Shown piece after piece: positions 58,501 to 64,000 of a DNA stretch of 64,000 nucleotides. The first letter of the stretch is position 1, and each line of letters starts with the position of its first letter. Below the pieces are notes generated by a model, which ran no database searches, was not told where the DNA came from, and saw nothing but the letters and a program-made list of their open reading frames with translations. Origin of the DNA: Nemesobacter sp965249045 (lineage in GTDB: Bacteria; Desulfobacterota_D; UBA1144; Nemesobacterales; Nemesobacteraceae); NCBI GenBank assembly GCA_965249045.1, contig OZ252213.1, positions 1,178,001 to 1,242,000 of the forward strand. The letters run 5' to 3'. Made by a program: the position numbers and the translations under genes.

Positions 58501-59363
58501 ACTTCCATCGTGCCTGCCATGTTGTCAAGGGAGTGCATCTTGACCTTTGTTTTTGCCTGGAGGTTAAGCTCTCCCTTTCCGTTTATTCCAAGCGCGTCGA
58601 GATAAACGGTCATGTCAAATTCGGGTTCTCTAAGGTTTTTTACCGTGCCACTTCCCCTAAGCGGTATGTTCTCAACCTTAAATCCCGCGTCCTTGAATAC
58701 GCAGTCCCAGGACGCTATATCGATTTCCCCCCTGAGATTCCTTATCCTGATTGTGGGGGACACGTAGTTGAAATTTACATCTTTGGCGTCAATCTCGAGT
58801 TTTTTCGTCAGTTCGATGATGTTTATGGAGAAAAACGACTCCTCCACGAAGTCAAACTCCCACACTTTGTCTTTTGTATGATCGCTGATGGAAACGCGGG
58901 AATCGCGGATTCTGTTATTAGCGAAAATGAGACTTATTCTTTGCTGCTGCGGGCGCTCGGCGGTTTTGTCTTCGTTTTTGAGTTTCTTGAAATTCCATAC
59001 TCCGCGGCGGTCCTTTTCAATCAGGAGTTTTAGACCGGATACCTGCGTGTTTGATAAATAAAGTTTCCTGCTCGAGATTATTGAGTACAGAAGGGGGATT
59101 GAATAGTTCGTTGAGAGTTTCTCGATCTCTATGAAAGGCTCCCCGGCTATTTTCACTTCAATATTGTCTATCTCCATTGTGGAGATTATGCTTCCTTTGA
59201 TATTTCCAAGCTTGATGTGGAAATTGGGAATCGAGTTAAGCCTTCGCTCTATAAGGTTTTTTGCGTATTGGTGGCTTTGCTCGGTCTGGGAGAACAGAAA
59301 AAGCCCCACGACAAGGACGGAAATTACTGCCGCCAATATAAAAAGAATGGTTCTTCGACGCAC
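55548..59363 (-). CDS. TamB-like outer-membrane biogenesis protein
   Basis: A 1271-residue AsmA/TamB-type protein. An N-terminal signal-anchor (ILFILAAVISVLVVGLFLFS) tethers it to the inner membrane; the long middle is a periplasmic beta-rich repeat that is expected to form a lipid- or protein-conducting groove; the C-terminal TamB domain includes NIVSSEGYYTVFGKLFDIED, then TQNPALNVKAYYDVGDVDVY and EIDIISYIVFG, and ends in phenylalanine (YNFNF) like an outer-membrane partner signal. TamB moves phospholipids and helps insert barrel proteins with TamA/BamA. No TamA gene is adjacent. Length is typical. Confidence 0.92.
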   Translation of the reverse strand: MRRRTILFILAAVISVLVVGLFLFSQTEQSHQYAKNLIERRLNSIPNFHIKLGNIKGSIISTMEIDNIEVKIAGEPFIEIEKLSTNYSIPLLYSIISSRKLYLSNTQVSGLKLLIEKDRRGVWNFKKLKNEDKTAERPQQQRISLIFANNRIRDSRVSISDHTKDKVWEFDFVEESFFSINIIELTKKLEIDAKDVNFNYVSPTIRIRNLRGEIDIASWDCVFKDAGFKVENIPLRGSGTVKNLREPEFDMTVYLDALGINGKGELNLQAKTKVKMHSLDNMAGTMEVSTQDSFLNGKRLWTELEPVRIDGTKTFMEGMVGGGFGESRLKGSVDFKKWLAGGEKNWFDFAVELNDANTDELTDILNRWPYPLKFGNDSRLNSNLRISGNWTNTEIYSLRIEPDYLDVIDGEQSNLRVGGYLTLRNDGTDFDLSSKANGFRLKFEFPNVSLDNYVSGSATFEGAIPKKGKFSEDADLRVNADLKTDGFHVINNINSQIDARIEKGTLTINRLNVLSDEFSLSAEKTKETQKGLDCAFEFAARDLGFLSEINERIPLLLGAISSSGRISGSVFTPFIKATSYIENFAYKKDFIAQDMSVESSTRIDFKNTPTVSLDINLRGQRARVLGNSSDTIEAKLRGTETELKIRALLSKKNGAFASSEFSVNDLFGHEKKLRATYLEGLLGEKQFKSKGDIFLDISSDRTRLRGDEFLYGEGKITDFLGEINKKEKTVELRADMTNFNPLIISKVLNFKHHPEGTFNGKVAVSGSLTAPSVQAEVKSDGLFHKILGGGEMEIKLRGKKGKLFLDFASSTDQGKKLSLRGDLLVSKNAQNLVEAITGASVDLELKSEGYSLDFLRIFSNSIKKIEGSFSSSGLSLGGTLSKPRVKGDLEIDNMNLFLTQLRNNLFTQHAKLSFNGAKMTLPRTEFRSETGKAYLKGKMNLSDLTYLADLEMEKIRFNPHSIKTDLSGNLKIEKKDEFLSVKGTTKVTAGRIRLYPGRLKSVKDISFIDKTENFTDEFSLETLNQTGFYREKTAMDISVDISSGTWIKTKEANFNTRGKLRLRKEPGADLNMQGNIVSSEGYYTVFGKLFDIEDAALNFTGSTQNPALNVKAYYDVGDVDVYVNVTGDLSEPDLSLSSNPDLEEIDIISYIVFGASSNRLQNRQRAFVGKFATAVAAGGISELLSSEIGLDLLSIQEGERGFEDSTLKVGSHVTRDIFVGYERSPSSTSIDQTARMRNKLNLEWKLNRRFSVESQMGGENPGVDFFYNFNF

Positions 59364-59688
59364 TGTTTTTTCTTTGGTGAAAACGCAGGGAGCTTCTTTT
59401 CGGTCACGCTAAAGGATCTGGATTTTCCTACCAAGCCTATTATACTTAAAAGCCACCAAATAAAAACAGGACTCACTTGAACTGCCCGAGAGGTTCTGTT
59501 CACGGGACTGTTCTGGTTGCCGGGGGTTTTTGCCCGTAAAACCGGATCGCGCCAAGGGGTGATTTTAAGTTTCCTGAGGCGGTTCGGAGATAAAACTTTC
59601 TGTCTGATTCACTTACGCTATCGGGGTTGTTCTTTATGGTATGAAAAGCGAACCTGATGCTACCGTAGCTCAAAGGAGGGTGTTTTAA
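59364..59688. other. Divergent intergenic region between tamB and the M23 peptidase gene
   Basis: About 325 bases without a convincing gene. A minus-strand TATAAT lies at about 59435-59440, suited to tamB transcription, without a good -35. On the plus strand a strong GGAGGG ribosome site (59674-59683 region) precedes the peptidase start. A CGGGGGTTTTTGCCCG stretch near 59520 could form a weak stem. No repeat or RNA gene is evident. Confidence 0.4.
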
Positions 59689-61071
59689 ATGTTACAAGTA
59701 TCCGGAAAACAGGTTGCCGCTGTTTTTGGGATTTTGCTTCTGATCCTTGCACTCATAAAAGTTATCTCCATTGCCGAGATGAGCCCTCCCGTAATATCCA
59801 TTGAGCGGGATATCAGGAATCTTGGCACAAAGCCCTTTGAGGTAACAGTGTCCGATAAGGGAACCGGGCTTTCCAAAGTGCGCATCTATTTGCTTGACGT
59901 CTACGGGGAGTCCGTTCTTGTTGAAAAAGAGTATAAGAAGGGAACTAAAAGCGATGTGCTGAGCGTAAGCATCAACCCTGAGAAGCTTGGCATAAAAGGC
60001 GGCGAATCGGAATTTTTCATAGAGGCGACTGACCATTTCATGAACGGTCTTTTTTCAGGAAGAAAAGCCGTTTTCAGCCAGAAGGTCACCCTCGATTTTA
60101 TCCCTCCCGAGATGCAGGAACTCTCACCCATGCAGTATATAAAACACGGGGGTGCGGGAGTTGTCGTATACAAGATCTCCGAGGACACGGTTTCAAACGG
60201 CGTTGAAATAAAAGACCTTTTTTTCGAAGGCTATGGCGGGTACTTCGAAGACCCCCTGATACACCTTGCCTTTTTCGCCTATCCGTACAATGCCGCCAAG
60301 GGTGAAAAGATAGAAATTTTTGCAACCGATGCGGCTGGCAACGAAGTCAGGGAATCCGTTCATTACCGGCTTCTAAAAGCGTCTTACGTAAAAGACGAAA
60401 TAACCCTCTCCGAGGGGTTTTTGAGAAAAAAGATCCTTCCGCTTTTCAACAAGGTCTACGGCTATCCCTCGGTGACGGATGGGGGGGAACCTGATTTTCG
60501 CAAGGCGTTTCTCAAGATCAACAGTGAGACCAGAAAAGAAAACGATAACAGGATATATGAGATCGGAATGCAAAGCGGAGACAGAATTCTCTGGGAAGGA
60601 AAATTCAACCAGCTCCCCAATTCCAAGGTAGGTGCGACGTTTGCGGATCACAGGAAGTATGTGATGGACGGTAGCATCATCGACAGACAGTACCACCTCG
60701 GCTACGACCTTTCGGTTACCAGGAAACGCCCTGTCCCCGCCTCTAACAGCGGAGTGGTGGTTTTTGCCGAACACCTCGGTATATACGGCAATACGGTTAT
60801 CATCGACCATGGCATGGGTGTTATGACGCTTTACTCCCATCTGAGTTCGATGGATGTGAGCGTCGGAGACAGCGTGGGGAAAAAAGACTATGTAGGCAGA
60901 ACGGGCACTACCGGGCTTGCCGTGGGAGACCATCTCCATTTCGGAGTTTACGTTCAGGGAGTTCCGGTGAGGCCGCTTGAGTGGTGGGATGCCAAGTGGA
61001 TTAACGACAACATATGGTACAAAATTAACTACGTAAAGAAGAATTTCGCGAGCCGGGCGACTCCACGTTGA
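59689..61071 (+). CDS. M23-family metallopeptidase (LytM-type) with N-terminal membrane anchor
   Basis: A 460-residue protein. An N-terminal hydrophobic helix (VAAVFGILLLILALIKVISI) anchors it to the inner membrane; an Ig-like or beta-rich region follows (residues ~30-300). The C-terminal M23 domain carries the zinc ligands in YHLGYDL (HxxxD), LYSHLSSM and HLHFG. These enzymes cut peptidoglycan cross-bridges, or act as regulators when catalytic residues are lost; here all ligands are visible, so activity is likely. The rlmB-like gene overlaps its stop by four bases. Confidence 0.92.
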   Translation: MLQVSGKQVAAVFGILLLILALIKVISIAEMSPPVISIERDIRNLGTKPFEVTVSDKGTGLSKVRIYLLDVYGESVLVEKEYKKGTKSDVLSVSINPEKLGIKGGESEFFIEATDHFMNGLFSGRKAVFSQKVTLDFIPPEMQELSPMQYIKHGGAGVVVYKISEDTVSNGVEIKDLFFEGYGGYFEDPLIHLAFFAYPYNAAKGEKIEIFATDAAGNEVRESVHYRLLKASYVKDEITLSEGFLRKKILPLFNKVYGYPSVTDGGEPDFRKAFLKINSETRKENDNRIYEIGMQSGDRILWEGKFNQLPNSKVGATFADHRKYVMDGSIIDRQYHLGYDLSVTRKRPVPASNSGVVVFAEHLGIYGNTVIIDHGMGVMTLYSHLSSMDVSVGDSVGKKDYVGRTGTTGLAVGDHLHFGVYVQGVPVRPLEWWDAKWINDNIWYKINYVKKNFASRATPR

Positions 61072-61814
61072 TTGTTTACGGCAAAAATTCCGTTGCCGAG
61101 CTTATCCGCAATTCTCCCCGGGAGATAAAGAAAATCATGGTTTCGGAGAATTTCGACGTCTCTTCTGACCCGCGGATGAACGCATCGATTAAGAAATTCC
61201 GCATAAAACTTTCCCAGCTTCCCAAAAACGCGATTACCGGTATATGCAAAAGCTCGAACCATCAGGGTATCGCGGCTGAAATCTCGGATTTTGCCTACAG
61301 TTCAGTTGAAGATATGCTCGAGGTGGCTGGGAAAAGACAGGAGAAGGTTTTCCTTCTGATTCTGGATCATGTGGAAGATCCCCAGAACCTAGGCGCCATA
61401 ATAAGGACAGCGGATTTTCTCGGAGTCCATGGAATCGTGATACCCGCTGACCGGGCATGTGATGTAAATCCCACCGTGATGAAAGTCTCTTCCGGTGCTT
61501 CAGCCAACATAAGAATCGCCCGGGAGACAAATCTTGGCAGGGTGATTGATTCTCTTAAGAAAAAAGGGGTCTGGATCGCTGGAGCCGATGCCGATTCTGG
61601 GGATGAGGTCTGTGGTTGCGACTTCGCTTCGCTTGATATCGCTGTGGTGATAGGAAACGAGGGCAGGGGAATGCGAAGCAAGACAAAGCAGAGGTGTGAT
61701 TTCCTTCTTTCCATTCCCAGAGAGGGGAAAGTGCAGTCTCTAAACGCTTCTGTTGCAGCGGGGATTTTTCTCTACGAGGTTTACAGGCAAAGACACGGGA
61801 CTAAAGCCCTGTGA
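61068..61814 (+). CDS. rlmB: TrmH/RlmB-family rRNA 2'-O-methyltransferase
   Basis: A 248-residue SPOUT-fold enzyme. TTG 61068 overlaps the peptidase TGA in TTGA. The N-terminal IVYGKNSVAELIRNSPREIK is the RlmB substrate-binding domain; the SPOUT core has LILDHVEDPQNLGAIIRTAD, then VIGNEGRGMR and the knot-associated LSIPREGKVQSLNASVAAGI. It methylates a guanosine ribose, most likely G2251 of 23S rRNA; other TrmH members act on tRNA, so the site is inferred. Its last 14 bases overlap convergent ligA. Confidence 0.93.
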   Translation: MIVYGKNSVAELIRNSPREIKKIMVSENFDVSSDPRMNASIKKFRIKLSQLPKNAITGICKSSNHQGIAAEISDFAYSSVEDMLEVAGKRQEKVFLLILDHVEDPQNLGAIIRTADFLGVHGIVIPADRACDVNPTVMKVSSGASANIRIARETNLGRVIDSLKKKGVWIAGADADSGDEVCGCDFASLDIAVVIGNEGRGMRSKTKQRCDFLLSIPREGKVQSLNASVAAGIFLYEVYRQRHGTKAL

Positions 61815-63864
61815 GCTTCTTTAGCTGTTCTTCGTTAATGATATACGTTCCAAGCTCACCGGCTTTTTGAACTTTCGCGGTTCCGGGGTTATCCCCAGTG
61901 ATGAGAAAATCGGTCTTTGAGGATACGGACCCCACAACCGTTCCTCCAAGTTTTTCGATCTCTTTTTTTATCTGATCGCGCGGAAAAGACAGTTTTCCTG
62001 TAAGCACGAAGGTTTTTCCGGCCATTTTTTCGTTTTCCCCGGACCGCTCGAGTTCTTTCTCTATCCTTACTTGATGCAGAAGTGCTTCCACCACTCTTTT
62101 TCTTTCGGGATCCTCAAAGAATTTCAGTATGCTTTGCACCAGTTCCCCGCCGACGCCGTCTACGCGGAGAAGATCTTCGCCTGTGGCTTCCATGAGACTC
62201 TCCGGTGTCCTGAATTCTTGCGCCAGTGCCTGGGCGGTTCTCGTGCCCACGTGTTTTATGCTGAGTGAGTTTAAAAATCTCTCAAAACTTATATTCCTGC
62301 TCTTTTCTATTTCCTCGAGTAGTTTTCCGGCGGATTTCTCCGCAAATCCTTCAAGTCCGAGAAGTTGCTCCTTTCTGATAGTGAAAATATCCGACATGTT
62401 TTGCAAAATCCCTTCATTTATTAACTGCTCCACCTTCTTTTCTCCGAGTCCCTCTATGTCAAAAGCGTTTCTTGAAGCGAAAAGACTTATCCTTCCCTTT
62501 ATCTGCGCGGGACAGGAAATGTTCGGACACAGGTGAAAAGAGCCTTCCCTCTCAACAGGGGTATTGCAGATAGGGCAGTTCTGCGGCATGGAGAAAGGTT
62601 CTTTTCTTTTTTCCCGTGAGGGAACCACTTCCACCACCTCCGGTATAACGTCTCCCGCCCTCTGTACGACTGCGGTATCGCCGACTCTCACATCCTTTTT
62701 CCTTACCGTGTCCTCTGTATGGAGAGACGCCCTTTTTATCTCTATGCCGGATATCTCTACGGGCTCAAGTTCCGCTACTGGGGTGAGGTGTCCCGTTCTT
62801 CCTACCTGAACGGTTATATCCCTTACTTTGGTGGTTATCTGCTTCGGAGAGAACTTTATGGCCACGCTCCAGCGAGGGTGTTTTGCCGTTGTCCCCAGGC
62901 GTTCCTGCAGACCTCTGCTTTTTACCTTTACAACCGCTCCATCGGTTTCATAATCAAGAGAATCTCTTTTTTGCTCAAGGGCTCTTCCGTACTCAATAGC
63001 CTCGTCAACGTCCCCGCAGTCCTTGGGCTCTTCAACGCTGAAACCCCATTTACGAAGAGCCTTGTATATTTCAAGCTCGTCTCTGAAATCCACCCCCTCG
63101 CAGCCGCCTACTCCCCAGGCGTAAAAGTGCAGGGGACGCCGCGCCGTTACTGAGGAATCGAGTTGACGAAGCGACCCCGAAGCGGCGTTCCTAGGGTTTT
63201 TAAACAGCATCTTGGGAGGCTTCAGTTTTTTCCCTTCTTTCAGGAGAGTTTCGTTCTCTTTTTCAAGTTCTTCATTAAGTTTTTCAAGCTCTTCATTCAG
63301 CTTTGCGAACAGGCTTCGCGGGAATACAACTTCCCCCCTGATCTCGACCAGCTTCGGCTTTCGGCCTCGCCCCGAAAGAGCCAGAGGGACGGACCTTATG
63401 GTTTTTACGTTTGCCGTTATTTCCTCTCCCGTTTTTCCATCACCCCTCGTGGCGCCGTGGAGCAGCGCTCCTTCAACGTAGGTAAGCGATGCCGAAACCC
63501 CGTCGAATTTAGGCTGCAGAACGTATTCAACTTTCTCTTCGGTCTTTAGAAATCTCTTTATCCGTTTATCAAATTCTCTGGTTTCGTCCTCGTTTATGGC
63601 GTTATCGATGCTCATCATGGGGATTTTGTGAGCGAAGGAACTGAATTGCTCCGCAACTTCTCCGGCGACTCTCTGGGAGGGGGAATCGGGGATGGCTAGG
63701 TCATGGGCCCGCTCAAGTTCAATGAGCCTTCCCATGAGTTTGTCATAATCGGCATCAGGGATTTCAGGGTTGTTCTCCGCGTAGTACAGGTGGTCGTGGC
63801 GGATTATTTCCTTTCTCAGGCGAGATACTTCCGCCCGGGCCTGTTTTTTAGTGAGTCGGGGCAT
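61801..63864 (-). CDS. ligA: NAD-dependent DNA ligase
   Basis: LigA seals nicks using NAD+. ATG 63864 lies one base after the stop of the upstream gene; a GTG at 63903 is in frame but overlaps that gene. The 687 residues comprise the adenylation domain (YVLQPKFDG with the active lysine, GATRGDGKTGEEIT), OB fold, a four-cysteine zinc finger (CPICNTPV...CPNISC), helix-hairpin-helix segments, and the C-terminal BRCT domain (AGKTFVLTGKLSFPRDQI, TDFLITGDNPGTAKV). A 7-codon in-frame tandem duplication (LNEELEK twice) lies in the adenylation domain. Confidence 0.96.
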   Translation of the reverse strand: MPRLTKKQARAEVSRLRKEIIRHDHLYYAENNPEIPDADYDKLMGRLIELERAHDLAIPDSPSQRVAGEVAEQFSSFAHKIPMMSIDNAINEDETREFDKRIKRFLKTEEKVEYVLQPKFDGVSASLTYVEGALLHGATRGDGKTGEEITANVKTIRSVPLALSGRGRKPKLVEIRGEVVFPRSLFAKLNEELEKLNEELEKENETLLKEGKKLKPPKMLFKNPRNAASGSLRQLDSSVTARRPLHFYAWGVGGCEGVDFRDELEIYKALRKWGFSVEEPKDCGDVDEAIEYGRALEQKRDSLDYETDGAVVKVKSRGLQERLGTTAKHPRWSVAIKFSPKQITTKVRDITVQVGRTGHLTPVAELEPVEISGIEIKRASLHTEDTVRKKDVRVGDTAVVQRAGDVIPEVVEVVPSREKRKEPFSMPQNCPICNTPVEREGSFHLCPNISCPAQIKGRISLFASRNAFDIEGLGEKKVEQLINEGILQNMSDIFTIRKEQLLGLEGFAEKSAGKLLEEIEKSRNISFERFLNSLSIKHVGTRTAQALAQEFRTPESLMEATGEDLLRVDGVGGELVQSILKFFEDPERKRVVEALLHQVRIEKELERSGENEKMAGKTFVLTGKLSFPRDQIKKEIEKLGGTVVGSVSSKTDFLITGDNPGTAKVQKAGELGTYIINEEQLKKLTGL
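63261..63302 (-). repeat. 21-base tandem duplication inside ligA
   Basis: Two 21-base units (63261-63281 and 63282-63302), matching at 18 of 21 positions, encode LNEELEK twice. It extends a charged helix and keeps the frame. Confidence 0.7.
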
Positions 63865-63865
63865 T

Positions 63866-64000
63866 TTATGAGCCGTGGCTCGCAAGCCATTTAAGGAGTT
63901 CACGAAGACCGTAAGTGTTTACGACATCCGTTTTCTTTACCCATCCGCGTCTTGCCGTACCGACCCCGAAGATTATTCTTTCAAGGTGCTGCGTTCTGTG
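63866..64000 (-). CDS. C-terminal end of an unidentified gene, cut by the window
   Basis: The minus strand is open from base 64000 to a TAA at 63866-63868, giving 44 residues ending IIFGVGTARRGWVKKTDVVN, then TYGLRELLKWLASHGS. It stops one base before the ligA ATG, so the two are translationally linked. I do not recognise the family from this end alone; the sequence is basic and partly helical. Confidence 0.6.
   Translation of the reverse strand, partial: HRTQHLERIIFGVGTARRGWVKKTDVVNTYGLRELLKWLASHGS

Noticed and set aside
59520..59550. Terminator or riboswitch between tamB and the M23 gene
   Set aside because: The CGGGGGTTTTTGCCCG stem is weak and has no T-run in the right place for either gene; no conserved aptamer core was recognised.
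1..64000. CRISPR array, prophage or retron
   Set aside because: No regularly spaced repeats, no phage structural genes and no reverse transcriptase frame were seen; the only clear mobile element is the single IS256.

Overview
The window carries a dense, two-strand bacterial gene set at roughly even base composition. A diderm (Gram-negative) cell is indicated by a TamB-type outer-membrane biogenesis protein, a tripartite RND efflux pair, several lipoproteins, Sec accessory proteins, a TatA and complex I subunits. The order tgt-yajC-secD-secF and the Gram-negative-type insert in GyrB fit a deltaproteobacterium-like lineage or a candidate phylum near it. That placement is inference; no marker here fixes the species.

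Layout. 1-5.9 kb: the end of rmuC, a FabL-like enoyl reductase, doxX, then on the minus strand a hydantoinase-B/membrane-dipeptidase open frame and sucD. 6-7.1 kb: a small accessory patch with a GIY-YIG endonuclease. 7.2-18 kb: core genes yicC, a lipoprotein, dapB, tgt, yajC-secD-secF, pheS, dcd and gyrB. 18-26 kb: an HNH nuclease, nuoG-nuoH, a broken FAD monooxygenase gene, tatA, an MFS transporter and hisS. 26-31.8 kb: the most disturbed part. It holds an orphan substrate-binding lipoprotein, a chimeric duplication joining a truncated GYD gene to a decayed copy of the hisS 5' end, and a complete IS256-family element with 9-bp target duplications inside an AT-rich membrane-protein gene. 31.5-38.6 kb: trxA-gyd, the RND efflux pair, fumC and a secreted protein. 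38.6-45.6 kb: a Phd-Doc toxin-antitoxin module, a truncated HigA-like antitoxin and addB-addA recombination nucleases. 45.6-52.1 kb: a glycosyltransferase, tRNA-Arg(CCT), glutaminyl cyclase, and a DtxR-regulated manganese/zinc ABC transport operon whose two permeases each end in a winged-helix-like domain. 52.1-64 kb: a lipoprotein, a GT4 glycosyltransferase, der, tamB, an M23 peptidase, a TrmH/RlmB methyltransferase, ligA and the end of one further gene.

How genes work together. YajC, SecD and SecF assist Sec export. AddA and AddB form a double-strand-break resection enzyme. The DtxR regulator, TroA-like protein, ATPase and two permeases make one metal-import unit behind a promoter with a DtxR-like palindrome. 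Several usual partners are missing nearby: sucC, hyuA, pheT and the remaining nuo genes.

I found no clearly new multi-gene system. The strongest unexplained items are the IS-split membrane gene (a 429-residue protein is recovered when the element is removed), the gyd/hisS chimera, the hydantoinase-dipeptidase fusion that turns on a run of seven A/T bases, and sucD, which lacks a normal start codon. Repeated lesions (one in-frame stop, truncations, single-base runs) suggest either a genome undergoing local decay or uncorrected one-base errors in the assembly.
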